A stretch of 64,000 bases of DNA from positions 248,001-312,000 of the forward strand of contig CALKBV010000006.1 of the NCBI GenBank assembly GCA_937775265.1, in the 5' to 3' direction. The stretch comes from an uncultured Pseudomonadales bacterium. Its GTDB lineage: Bacteria > Pseudomonadota > Gammaproteobacteria > Pseudomonadales > Azotimanducaceae. The notes beneath the pieces are model-generated. The model saw only the letters and a list, made by a program, of their open reading frames with translations. It searched no databases and was not told the origin of the DNA. Position 1 is the first letter of the stretch. Each line of letters begins with the position of its first letter. Of the stretch, positions 43,978-53,000 are shown one piece after another. Made by a program: the position numbers and the translations under genes.

Positions 43978-45783
43978 ATGGGCGCAATCACTAGCTTTCT
44001 TGGCGACCTAAAGGTTCTGTTGGTTGCCGCGACGACCAAACCCCCGCCCCCCGACCAGATTGCCTCTTTCTCATTACTCGTTGAAGGCAATGCAGCAAGA
44101 ATTCCAAACGCTATTGCACTGATATGTGAAGAAGAAGTCGTCACCTGGAAAGAGTTGAATGAACGCGCAAACCGGATTGCGAACACATTAAAGTCAGTCG
44201 GAATCAGCAAAGGAGACTGCGTATCCCTCTTCATGCAGAACCGCATCGAATTTGTTGTCCAGGCAATCGCAACGGGCAAGCTTGGGGCAATCGCTGGACT
44301 AATCAATACCAACCTGACGCGGCAACAGCTGGTTCATTGCATCAGCCTGACTGAGTCAAAGAAAATCATATTCGGCGAAGAACTTACGGATCCCCTCAAT
44401 GAAGTACGAACTGAACTCACACTCGAAGACGGAAAAGATTACCTGTACGTAAGGGATACGGGAACAGACCCCGCCCCAAACTGGGCAACTGAGCTCGATA
44501 GCCGTGACACGAATTCATCTGGCGACAATCCTCCAGAATCGCGCCAGGTCGAAACTGCAAATACTGCATTTTATATTTTCACTTCAGGCACAACCGGTTT
44601 ACCCAAAGCTGCGCGCGTATCCCACAGAAGAATGCTTCCCGCCGCAAGAATGTCGGCTACCGCACTGCTTCGAATCAAACAATCTGATCGCATGTACAAT
44701 TGTTTGCCCTTGTATCATGGCACCGGCCTGATGATTGGGCTTACCGCAGCATTTACAGTTGGCGCGTCTACAGTAGTGCGACGCAGGTTATCCGTCAGCG
44801 CATTTTGGGATGATATTCGCAAGTATCAATGCACATCCTTTGTCTACATAGGAGAGTTCGTTCGATACCTGATGAGTGACCCTGAGACACTTAAAGATAA
44901 AGAAAACCCGGTACGTACAATTGTCGGTAATGGCCTGCGGCCTGACATCTGGCACGACTTTAAGAACCGGTTTGATATCGAAAGAATCGGTGAATTTTAC
45001 GGCGCAAGCGAAGGAAACGGAGGGTTCGCGAACGTATTTAACAAAAACTGCACAGTTGGGTTGGGCACCGCACCGGCAAAAATTGTCAGCTACGATATTG
45101 CCAACGACAAGATCGTGAAGGACGAAAATGGTTATTGTATTGAACAGCCAATCGGCGAACCCGGCCTGCTTCTAATTGAGATCACTGGGAAGTCAGAATT
45201 CGAAGGCTACACAAATAAAGACGCTTCTTCTCAAAAGGTGACAAAGAACGTTTTCATTGAGGGAGATTCCTACTTCAACACGGGCGACCTGATGAAAGTT
45301 GTTGATGTCGGGTTTGCTTTTGGACAAAGACACTATCAGTTTGTTGACCGCGTCGGTGATACCTTCCGCTGGAAGAGCGAAAATGTTTCTACCAATGAGG
45401 TCGGTGAAATTGTTAATCAGCATGAAGACATTATCTTCACGAATGTTTACGGCGTTGAAATACCAGGCACAGACGGAAGAGCAGGCATGGCCGCTATTGT
45501 TCTGAAAGAGCAAATTAACGCTCAAAACATCAATCTCGAAAGCCTCTCTGAACACATTCGGGAAAACCTGCCCAGTTACGGGAGACCCATCTTCATTAGA
45601 TTACTGACCGAACTACCTACGACGACAACCCACAAACTTCAGAAAAATGATCTGAGAGAACAGGCATTTCACTTCGACAAGGTATCTGATCACATGTTTG
45701 TCATGCGTCCAGGGGAAACAACTTACAGCAAACTTGACAGCGACTTTTACGACAAGATCATTCAACGCGAAGTCTACTTCTAA
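43978..45783 (+). CDS. Long/very-long-chain acyl-CoA synthetase (FATP-like)
   Basis: 601 residues, AMP-forming. Seen: ICEEEVVTWKELNERANRIA, the P-loop FYIFTSGTTGLPKAARVSHR, YNCLPLYHGTGLMIGL, and IGEFYGASEGNGGFANVFN, which is the variant of the adenine motif specific to the FATP/very-long-chain group. RVGDTFRWKSENVSTNEVGE is the hinge typical of the same group. It activates fatty acids (C16 and longer, or bile-acid-like) by family knowledge. It starts at ATG 43978 after AGAAGAG. An alpha/beta hydrolase gene follows 17 bp later. Confidence 0.93.
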   Translation: MGAITSFLGDLKVLLVAATTKPPPPDQIASFSLLVEGNAARIPNAIALICEEEVVTWKELNERANRIANTLKSVGISKGDCVSLFMQNRIEFVVQAIATGKLGAIAGLINTNLTRQQLVHCISLTESKKIIFGEELTDPLNEVRTELTLEDGKDYLYVRDTGTDPAPNWATELDSRDTNSSGDNPPESRQVETANTAFYIFTSGTTGLPKAARVSHRRMLPAARMSATALLRIKQSDRMYNCLPLYHGTGLMIGLTAAFTVGASTVVRRRLSVSAFWDDIRKYQCTSFVYIGEFVRYLMSDPETLKDKENPVRTIVGNGLRPDIWHDFKNRFDIERIGEFYGASEGNGGFANVFNKNCTVGLGTAPAKIVSYDIANDKIVKDENGYCIEQPIGEPGLLLIEITGKSEFEGYTNKDASSQKVTKNVFIEGDSYFNTGDLMKVVDVGFAFGQRHYQFVDRVGDTFRWKSENVSTNEVGEIVNQHEDIIFTNVYGVEIPGTDGRAGMAAIVLKEQINAQNINLESLSEHIRENLPSYGRPIFIRLLTELPTTTTHKLQKNDLREQAFHFDKVSDHMFVMRPGETTYSKLDSDFYDKIIQREVYF

Positions 45784-45800
45784 GTAAAAGCAAACACTCC

Positions 45801-46688
45801 ATGACCACAACATTCGGAAAGGCGAGACCGACCTCGCACAGTTACTTTTCCCATGGACTGAAGCTACATTTTCTTGATTGGGGAAATGCAACTTCGAGGC
45901 CAGTCCTACTGATTCACGGGATGCAGGACCATTGCCATAATTGGGATTGGACCAGTGAAGCGCTTTGCGACGATTATCATATCCTGGCACCTGACCTCCG
46001 GGGTCACGGTGATTCCGACTGGTCAAAAGGAAGCAGTTACAGCAACCTCGACTATGTCTACGATATTGCTCAACTGGTTGAACAACAGGAATTGGATTCA
46101 GTCCACCTGGTTGGCCACTCCCTGGGGGGAACAGTCGCCAGTCTTTATGCGGGACTGTTCCCGGAACGGGTGGCAAGTCTGGTATCAATAGAGGGAGTCG
46201 GAGGATTCTGGTGGCAAGAGATTGCCAATATGCCAGCGCAAAAAAGAATCAGGGATTGGTTTGATGCAACGCGGGAGCAAGCTGGAAGGACGCCTCGCCG
46301 ATACGAATCACTGGCGGCAGCCTTTGCCCGCATGCAGGAATCCAACCCCCACCTTAGTACTGAGCGCGCACGACACCTGACGATTCACGGCAGCAATAAA
46401 AATGAAGACGGTACCTACAGTTGGAAGTTCGACAACTACACCCACACCGGCATGATCTCAAACTTCAGTTACGAGGACATGATCCAAATTTGGTCGCTCG
46501 TAACATGCCCTGTTCTTCTGATCAACGCCACAGAAGGATTTGAACATCGTATAGGCCATGACGGCAGTCACGCTTACTTTTCCAACCACACTATCGAAAC
46601 CATCCCAGACGCAGGACACTGGCTACACCATGATCAGTTCGCACGCTATATGGAACTGATTTCAGCTTTCCTGAAACAACACGCCTGA
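45801..46688 (+). CDS. Alpha/beta hydrolase
   Basis: 295 residues. The oxyanion region is VLLIHGMQDHCHNWDW, the nucleophile elbow is VGHSLGGTVASLY with Ser107, and the base is His in IPDAGHWLHHDQ near the C-terminus. An acidic residue in LLINATEGFEHRIG probably completes the triad. It may release fatty acids from an ester or thioester for the acyl-CoA synthetase just upstream (17 bp), since the two appear co-transcribed. The exact ester cannot be predicted. No signal peptide is seen. Confidence 0.9.
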   Translation: MTTTFGKARPTSHSYFSHGLKLHFLDWGNATSRPVLLIHGMQDHCHNWDWTSEALCDDYHILAPDLRGHGDSDWSKGSSYSNLDYVYDIAQLVEQQELDSVHLVGHSLGGTVASLYAGLFPERVASLVSIEGVGGFWWQEIANMPAQKRIRDWFDATREQAGRTPRRYESLAAAFARMQESNPHLSTERARHLTIHGSNKNEDGTYSWKFDNYTHTGMISNFSYEDMIQIWSLVTCPVLLINATEGFEHRIGHDGSHAYFSNHTIETIPDAGHWLHHDQFARYMELISAFLKQHA

Positions 46689-46790
46689 AATCGCCCGCTC
46701 GAATCGACAAAATACCTGCTGCGTGCGGAGAAGGAAGTCCCCGCCTCTGTTACGGCCTGAGCTTAATAGAATGCAGCCCAAAACATGTGG

Positions 46791-47693
46791 CTAATAGATA
46801 GCAAACATCTCTTCAAAGGCGACCATCTGGCCACCATTGGCAGAAGACGGCACAAGGATTGGGGTTTTGATACCGGCATCGAACCAGGCTTCTACGCCGT
46901 CGCGAACCTGAGTCGCTGAACCAAAAAGAGTTGTGTCGGCGAGCCACTTGTCAGTCAGGAAATGTGGAATCTTGTCTCTCTCACCATCGTTGATCGCTTT
47001 TTCAATACCTTCCATTTCTTCCTGGTACCCGGCCTCCTTCCAGTAGTTCCTGTAGTTAGGCAGCATTGCATATGATGACAGCGTCTTTCGGTTGACTGCT
47101 TTAGCAGCCTCTATGTCATCAGAGATACAAGTTGGAATCATGTCACCAATAAAGAAATCGTCGCTGCTTCTCACTTCGTCCGAGATCGCCTTTAACGATT
47201 CCTGCATATGTGAGCGAGCACCATTTGCGAAAACCATGCCCTCGGCGATCTCCTCGGATAGCGCGATCATTTTTTTCCGCAGCGTCGCCAGCACAATCGG
47301 TGGCAATTCGCCTGTTCTCGGAACATTGCGTAATTCTTGTACAAAGTTACGGGTATCAGTAAGCGGTTTACCCGCATTTAATCCCCTGGCCTTCAACGCT
47401 GGCTCATGACTGACGCCAATCCCAAAGCGGAACCGGCCGTTCGATACTTCGTGTATGAACGATGCCGTACTTGCATAGTCTGGCACCTGCCGAAAGTAAA
47501 TTGGCATGATGCTCGTCCCAAAAACGATTTCGTCTGTAGCAAATGCGAGAGCTTCACAAAGCGCCATTGAATCGCCAAGACTTGGCCCATATATTCCGCT
47601 GAAACCTTTCTTTTCAATTTCCGTTGCTAATGAAATTGTCGCGTTTCGGCGTCCCGGAACGGCCGCCAGGCTGAGTGCAGGCATTCTACCCAT
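46791..47693 (-). CDS. LLM-class flavin/F420-dependent oxidoreductase (paralogue 4)
   Basis: 300 residues of the luciferase-like TIM-barrel superfamily, shorter than the three in the F420 cluster. Seen: IEKKGFSGIYGPSLGDSMAL, FGTSIMPIYFRQVPDYASTA, NGRFRFGIGVSHEPALKARG, KPLTDTRNFVQELR and VLATLRKKMIALSEEIAEG. The R-F-G-I-G-V-S-H form fits an F420-type member. It starts at ATG 47693 and diverges from the candidate selenoprotein, with 174 bp between them. Possible roles are like those of the other LLM enzymes; its partner substrate is unknown. Confidence 0.88.
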   Translation of the reverse strand: MGRMPALSLAAVPGRRNATISLATEIEKKGFSGIYGPSLGDSMALCEALAFATDEIVFGTSIMPIYFRQVPDYASTASFIHEVSNGRFRFGIGVSHEPALKARGLNAGKPLTDTRNFVQELRNVPRTGELPPIVLATLRKKMIALSEEIAEGMVFANGARSHMQESLKAISDEVRSSDDFFIGDMIPTCISDDIEAAKAVNRKTLSSYAMLPNYRNYWKEAGYQEEMEGIEKAINDGERDKIPHFLTDKWLADTTLFGSATQVRDGVEAWFDAGIKTPILVPSSANGGQMVAFEEMFAIY

Positions 47694-47748
47694 TACTTAC
47701 TCCTTAGGATTTCGCGCGCCAGCTATACTGTCGCGTCTACTTGAGCTG

Positions 47749-47776
47749 TTGACTGTGAGGCGTGACGATATATCAT
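47749..47776 (+). promoter_or_regulatory. Possible sigma-70 promoter of the candidate selenoprotein
   Basis: TTGACT at 47749-47754 and TATCAT at 47771-47776 are separated by 16 bp, a near-consensus pair. They lie about 90 bp upstream of the GTG start, in the divergent region shared with an LLM gene. It is a pattern match only. Confidence 0.4.
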
Positions 47777-47867
47777 TTTTCCTCAGGTGTCTGCCGCACA
47801 AACCGCGTTTCGATGGGATCGAGGATCTTTTACGTTATGTCTGTTCTTAGGGTTGGAGGGTTAAATA

Positions 47868-49007
47868 GTGCAAGTCTTAGAAGAAATTCCCAGCCAGTTG
47901 GCACCGCAGGTCAGCGCGGCCGTCGATTGGATAAATCGCCAGCGGACGCAGACCTTTGAGGTCACTGGCCTTGTGGATTACGAACAAGCTGTAGCAGCTA
48001 AGCATGGCCAGAGTATTCAGCTTGGACTCGTCCTTTGCGACGGAGAGATATGCACGCGGGAGCAGCTTCTGATCGAACCCACGAAAGATGGCTTTCAGTG
48101 TAGTTTTCTCGAGATGGCAGAACGAGAAATCCCGCCATTACTCGACCCACCCGCAGGAATTCGTCACTCCTGGTTGGACAGTGTTTTAGAAAAACACGAG
48201 TTTGTGTTGCTTTTATTTTATCGAGGACTTTGGTGACCCCCTTGTCGCTTCGAGTTACGAAGCTACGAAGAAGCGGGTGTCGTAGACGAAATCCGTAGAG
48301 CCGGTGGCGAAGTATACGGCCTTACCAGTGAACCTCACTCGCTAGCGAGCGAGGCAGAGAAAGCCTGGGACATTAGTATTCCTGTTGTCGGCGATCCTCA
48401 CCATGATATTCGCCAGGACCTCAAAGCCAGAGGTTGGCTCGATATATTTTTCAATGAAAATGCCGGTCATCTGCGTGAGCGAGACTGGACTAACCATCCC
48501 AATGGGTATTATCAACCGGCCGTTATCGCGATACACAACTCGGGTCAGGTGCTATATCGGTGGCGTTGTGTGCCCAAGTTCAGCAACATGAGTGGTGCCG
48601 GCGGGAGACCTGAAGCCCGCTATACATGGGATCTCATGCAAGATGCCCTTTCATCTGGCGCCATCGCATCGGAACAGGAAAAATCCCGGCGAGATGCTGA
48701 ACTCGACCGAGAACCGATCATGGGCGCTGGCGATCTATCCTGGTTCAAGTTCCTGGTGATCATGACAGCACACGGTTGGTTCTTGCGTCCCAGGGCTTTT
48801 CCTTTGCTTCGAGACGGGGGCAAAGCTTCAGTGACGCCATCCCAGGCAATACGACGGGCCTATGTGTTTTTGGCCGCCTGGGTATTAGCGTTGGTATTTC
48901 TACCTATTACCTGGGTCGCAGTCTCCGCACTGCTGTATGCGGTTGCATTAACACCAGGCTTAATTGAAATTCATCGACAATTCCAAAACAAACCGGACGC
49001 TTACTGA
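47868..49007 (+). CDS. Candidate selenoprotein: peroxiredoxin-like (AhpC/TSA fold) with Sec-Pro-Pro-Cys motif
   Basis: GTG 47868 has GGAGGG seven bases upstream. The frame runs to a TGA at 48234-48236 and continues open in the same frame to 49007 (379 codons with the TGA). The TGA is codon 123 in FYRGLW-TGA-PPC-RFEL. AhpC/TSA-type relatives have FYRG-x-WCPxC there, so the TGA replaces the first Cys of the C-x-x-C; decoded as selenocysteine it gives U-P-P-C. Downstream, EEAGVVDEIRRAGGEVYGLT, SEPHSLASEAEKAW and VVGDPHHDIRQDL continue the redoxin fold, and the C-terminus has two membrane segments (AYVFLAAWVLALVFLP and WVAVSALLYAVAL). A bSECIS-like hairpin follows the TGA. No ribosome site restarts translation after it. 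The alternative is a nonsense mutation or a miscall in a window that has other broken genes. The role would be membrane-anchored thiol/peroxide chemistry. Confidence 0.8.
48247..48263 (+). promoter_or_regulatory. bSECIS-like hairpin after the in-frame TGA
   Basis: GCTTCG at 48247-48252 pairs perfectly with CGAAGC at 48258-48263 around the 5-base loop AGTTA. The loop starts 17 nt after the TGA. Bacterial SECIS elements have a small apical loop about 16-37 nt downstream of the UGA with a G in the first two loop positions; here G is the second base, followed by U. The match to position and loop rule is direct; function is inferred. Confidence 0.65.
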
Positions 49008-49392
49008 CCTGGAAAAATAGCCGTTGCTATCAAGCCCGGCAGATTGTCGACGTTATCAATAGCGACTGGCCGCCAGGAAACTGATTCATCTGATGGGGGT
49101 TCCTGGCGGCGATGCGGACGCCTTCATGGCATCGTTTAACCAAGTCACGAATGACGAGGGCGCGGTCATCAGCAAAACCATTCAGCAGGTAGTTCGTAGC
49201 AGTCGTTTTTCTGTAGGTCCCATTGCGCATACCCGGGATTTCCCCTGTCAACCTTGGAAAATACCGGGGAATTTGTTGACCTAGGCTGGCTAACTACTCG
49301 TATGCGGGAACATCGACTCCTGGACGATAAGGTGGCGCCCGAGAAAAGGAAACGTTATAACAACAGATAGACTGCCGAAAGAGGGGAAAACA
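49008..49392. other. Intergenic region with a coding-like fragment
   Basis: About 385 bp without an intact gene. On the plus strand a frame ending at TAG 49368-49370 reads FPLSTLENTGEFVDLGWL, then TTRMREHRLLDDKVAPEKRK and RYNNR, which looks like the C-terminus of some protein, but it has no start and I do not recognise the family. A second frame, 49093-49284 (MGVPGGDADAFMASFNQV...), is also unassigned. The region may be the remains of one gene with shifts between frames. Confidence 0.35.
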
Positions 49393-50538
49393 TTGTCCGA
49401 CGAAACCCGCACTGAGAGTCTTGCATTTCTAAAATATGCATTGGAACGTGTCGTACTTGCCGCTGGCGGATCCGCCGATCATGCCAGGTACATTGCCGAC
49501 GCTATTTCTTTTGCCCACATACAAGGCAAACTCAATCAGGGTTTGGGCGTCTACGAAGTTATCGACCTTGCCCTTAAGCTTGGAGTGCTCGACATGTCCG
49601 CCACTCCTGAAGTCATCAACGAGGGACCCGCGTGGGCAGTCGTCGATGGCCACGGTTCGTCCGGTTACTATGCACTCAACGTGATGGCTGATATCGCTAT
49701 AGCGAAAGCCCGAACCAGCGGCATCGCCATCGCCTACGGCGGTAATCACAATGATGCCGGTAGTTTTGCATCCTACGTCTACAAAGCCTACGAGCAAGAC
49801 ATGATGGCGATGGCCTCCAATAATACACCGCCACTCGCGGCCCCATTTGGTGGTATGGAGAACTATCTTTCTTGCCCGCCTTTTGACGCCATCGTGCCGT
49901 CCGGATCGGAGCCACCAATCTGGGCATCGCTCAAGTTTGCAGAATTTTATGACGCAGACATTTCCGAGGCGGTTCTACACAATAAACCAATGAATGGTAA
50001 ATGGCTGATTGATCCCGAATCAGGAGAATTGAGTGATAACGCAGAACCCTATGCGTTACCGTTCGAGGGATACGGTCGCGTCTGGGGGTATTCTTGCGGT
50101 GGGCAAATAGAAACCCCTCGCACCTACGCTCTCAACCTTTGGAACGAGGGTATGACTGCCATCGCAAACCCCATAGGCATACCAGTAAACCAGATATCCG
50201 ACACTGATGAATTCCTGGCAGCTTTAGACGGCAAAGCTGAAGCCACCACAACGGTAGGTGGAAGTTATTATCTCTGCATCAACCCTGGGGTGTTTGGTCC
50301 AATCGACGCAGTAAAAGCCAAATCAGACGACTTTGTTAGTACCCTCCGGCAATCAAAAACTCGACCGGGTCATAGGATTCGAATCCCCGGTGAGACGGCT
50401 TATAACAACCTCGCAGAAAACAATCAGACCATCGAGGTGCTTACTAATCATTGGCAGCCATTTTTCGAGAATATCGCCGGTCAATATGGTTTGAGCGAAG
50501 CGTCGATAAGTTCGGATTTCGAGGCGCTCGCGCAGTGA
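49393..50538 (+). CDS. Ldh-family (malate/L-lactate dehydrogenase-type) oxidoreductase
   Basis: 381 residues of the LDH2/MDH2 fold, which oxidises 2-hydroxy acids (malate, lactate, ureidoglycolate, sulfolactate) with NAD(P). Seen: DAISFAHIQGKLNQGLGVYEV, WAVVDGHGSSGYYALNVMA, AIAYGGNHNDAGSFASYVY with the catalytic His/Asp region, and MMAMASNNTPPLAAPFGG. It starts at TTG 49393 with GAGGGG six bases upstream. The PhyH-type dioxygenase follows 31 bp later on the same strand; together they may process a 2-hydroxyacyl intermediate, which is an inference. Confidence 0.87.
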   Translation: MSDETRTESLAFLKYALERVVLAAGGSADHARYIADAISFAHIQGKLNQGLGVYEVIDLALKLGVLDMSATPEVINEGPAWAVVDGHGSSGYYALNVMADIAIAKARTSGIAIAYGGNHNDAGSFASYVYKAYEQDMMAMASNNTPPLAAPFGGMENYLSCPPFDAIVPSGSEPPIWASLKFAEFYDADISEAVLHNKPMNGKWLIDPESGELSDNAEPYALPFEGYGRVWGYSCGGQIETPRTYALNLWNEGMTAIANPIGIPVNQISDTDEFLAALDGKAEATTTVGGSYYLCINPGVFGPIDAVKAKSDDFVSTLRQSKTRPGHRIRIPGETAYNNLAENNQTIEVLTNHWQPFFENIAGQYGLSEASISSDFEALAQ

Positions 50539-50569
50539 TACGGGAATTAGCCCATTCAGAGAACATCGA

Positions 50570-51403
50570 ATGAATTCACTAGAACTTCAAAGACTACCTT
50601 CGGATTGTACTGCTAACGATATAATACAGGAGAACGAAAAATACGGCGGGGTAATCGTCGACGATTGGCTGAGCGCCGATTTGCTCCTGCGGCTCAATGC
50701 AGAACTTGAGCCTTGGCTCGCTCAACATGAAGGAACTAACTCGGGTTCCGCTGCCTCAGATTATTTCCTTGGCAAGAAAACACGACGCGTACAGGGTCTT
50801 GCAGCCAAAACCCCAACTTTTGTCGACATCATGATTGATGACCGGATTGTGGGCTTCGCGGAAACAGTACTCGCCCCCGTTGGACCTTCTATCATCCTAA
50901 ACAATGGCGAAGTTATCGATATCGGGCCAGGCGAATCCGCCCAGCCCATGCATCGCGATGATGACGCATGGAACTTCGCGAATGCTACAAATCCACTCAT
51001 GATTAATACCATTGCGGCCCTGGTCGACATTACGCCAGCAATGGGATCAACGCTTGTTGTGCCAGGAAGCCATCGTTGGGAGCATGATCGAGTGCCCACC
51101 AAGCGCGAGATCGTCTCTTGCGATCTTCCAGCAGGTTCCGCGCTTTTTTTCCGCGGGGATACCTTACATGCTGGAGGTGCTAACAAGTCCAACAAACACA
51201 GACGCGCACTTTCAACGGGTATCTGCTGCGGCTGGCTGCGGCCTGTTGAAAACAGCTACACCAATATTCCCATCGAAGTAGTCAGGACCTTACCTCGACG
51301 GGCACAAGAACTACTGGGTTATGCACTTTATGATGCATCGGAGGTTGGCGGCGGCTATCTTGGCTATCACGATATGAGTGATCCGATAAATCTACTCACT
51401 TAA
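50570..51403 (+). CDS. Phytanoyl-CoA dioxygenase (PhyH) family protein
   Basis: 277 residues, non-haem Fe(II)/2-oxoglutarate oxygenase fold. The iron ligands are seen as H-x-D in QPMHRDDDAWNF and the distal His in DTLHAGGANKSNKHRRALS; an Arg in that last segment may bind 2-oxoglutarate. VPGSHRWEHDRVP is a further family block. It hydroxylates at the alpha carbon of branched acyl-CoA in eukaryotes; bacterial members act on many substrates. It starts at ATG 50570, 31 bp after the Ldh-family gene, and is convergent with the broken MFS gene. Confidence 0.88.
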   Translation: MNSLELQRLPSDCTANDIIQENEKYGGVIVDDWLSADLLLRLNAELEPWLAQHEGTNSGSAASDYFLGKKTRRVQGLAAKTPTFVDIMIDDRIVGFAETVLAPVGPSIILNNGEVIDIGPGESAQPMHRDDDAWNFANATNPLMINTIAALVDITPAMGSTLVVPGSHRWEHDRVPTKREIVSCDLPAGSALFFRGDTLHAGGANKSNKHRRALSTGICCGWLRPVENSYTNIPIEVVRTLPRRAQELLGYALYDASEVGGGYLGYHDMSDPINLLT

Positions 51404-51418
51404 AATCCCAACAGCGAT

Positions 51419-52580
51419 CTAAACTACCTTGATTTTCCGGGAAGATTGTATTGATGTCTGAACGGCAATCATCAACCCAGCTCCGACCAAAAGAAGAAGG
51501 CTCATCGCACTCAAAGCCGGTCCGTCTATCGATTTGAGATAACCAAACAATGGGGGGCCACTTATCGCTCCAACGGCAAGCACAAATGACATCAAGCTGG
51601 AAACTTTACCGTTATAGTCCACCTCAGCAACGATCGCCAACATATAGCTGATGGAAAAATAGAACGCGAGTGGCAGTAGAAAAAGTGCTGCTGCATATTT
51701 TGAAACTGTGGTTTCTCCGTTTAAAAGCAATAGACAAAGCACCGTCACAGTTGAAGCAGCAGCAATCGCGACGCGCCGATCCAGGCGCTCACCAACAAAA
51801 GCGACACACAATGGACCGACCCCTGAAGTCACAAGACCAATGGCTATCCAGCGCTCAGTGAATGAAGGATCAAGGCTGTTGCTACTTGCGATACGTTCAA
51901 GAAATGCCCAGACGCCGGCGAAACCAGCAAAGTTGATCAACAGACCAACAAGAGCCAATAGCCCCCACCGGACATTACCCCGTTTACTTCCATGACTCCG
52001 TTCCTTTTCTTCCTGTTGCCGCATATTGTCAGGGACGAATGGTATCGAGAACGAACCAACGATTACACCGAATAAAATAATCAGGAAAAGATCCGTATAA
52101 ATATCGACAAGCAGGAAGGAACTCGTCAACAGAAACAACATGGCTGCCGGTACAAGTTGTTCAGCCGTTAACTTGATCGCGAACACTCGATCAGTGTGGC
52201 GCATTTCAGACGCAATCGTGAAGCTGACCGGGAAACAGCAAACCTGCACCCACGCCCCACAAGTGCCAAAACTAATCTGTGCCGCAGTGAAGGATTCAGC
52301 AAAGGACGCAGGAAAACAAGACCAATAATCATCGCCGCAAAAACCCAGCTTCAGCACCTTCCTCCAGTTGAACCTTCGGATCCACAATCCCGATGGTCGA
52401 CGTGATCACCGCGTATGCAGCAAAGTAGGCTGTTGCGGCAAAGCCGGTCCTGCATATCGTCCGAGGACAAACCTCGACGCCAGCACGCCGGAGATCACCG
52501 GCAAGAGTGCAAACACCAGGGACTGCGACGGTGCCAATAGCGGCGACGGCGCTAGTAGCGCGGCATGTAGTTAATACCTT
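51419..52580 (-). pseudogene. MFS transporter, N-terminal half broken by several frameshifts
   Basis: The 51419-52387 frame keeps the second half of an MFS protein: SFTIASEMRHTDRVFAIKLT, many hydrophobic segments and ERLDRRVAIAAASTVTVLCL. Its first ~70 residues (MWIRRFNWRKVLKL...) are hydrophilic nonsense. The true N-terminal half is spread over the other frames in the stretch to about 52580: SQSLVFALLPVISGVLASRF, then AATAYFAAYAVITSTIG, then AMIIGLVFLRPLLNPSLR, then GVGAGLLF, each in a different frame. At least four shifts are needed. This is a pseudogene or a poorly read stretch. The protein would have been an inner-membrane transporter of unknown cargo. Confidence 0.7.
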
Positions 52581-53000
52581 CCAATTAGGCTCCTGAAAAA
52601 AGCAGACCCCGCACCGGTTTATTGCCCTGGCGCGTATACGCTTGGAAATTTCAAACGCCTCGGCCGCAACACAGACTTATGCAGCCAAAATATACGACAG
52701 CAACCGAAAGTTATACAAATGTAGCTGGTGGCGGCAGTCTTTAGCAAACCAGCTTCCTAATTTCCTCGTTTTGCTCGCAATGTACAGGGAAATCCTCGTG
52801 TTGCTCAGCAACGGGGTGATAAAGCTTCCAGCCCCACCACCCGAGCTTTCAAATAAAACGTATAAAGTTAAGCCCGGGCAACGAACCAGACCCTTGGGTT
52901 GTACTGCACTACTTCTTTCCTTGCCTGTTGACGATAAAGGCGTTACAACCTGTTTCAATCAAATTGCCTGCCACTGGTCATCATCCTGGGGAAAGAAGAG
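52581..53000. other. Region upstream of the second serine hydrolase, no intact gene
   Basis: About 420 bp. The open frames on both strands have no recognisable domain. On the minus strand a frame reading PLLSNTRISLYIASKTRK could be the start of the broken MFS gene, but this is not convincing. The promoter of the serine hydrolase at 53001 is expected here. Confidence 0.35.

Noticed and set aside
52677-52958. Minus-strand open frame upstream of the broken MFS gene
   Set aside because: It has no clear family resemblance and may only be part of the MFS remnant; not called as a gene.
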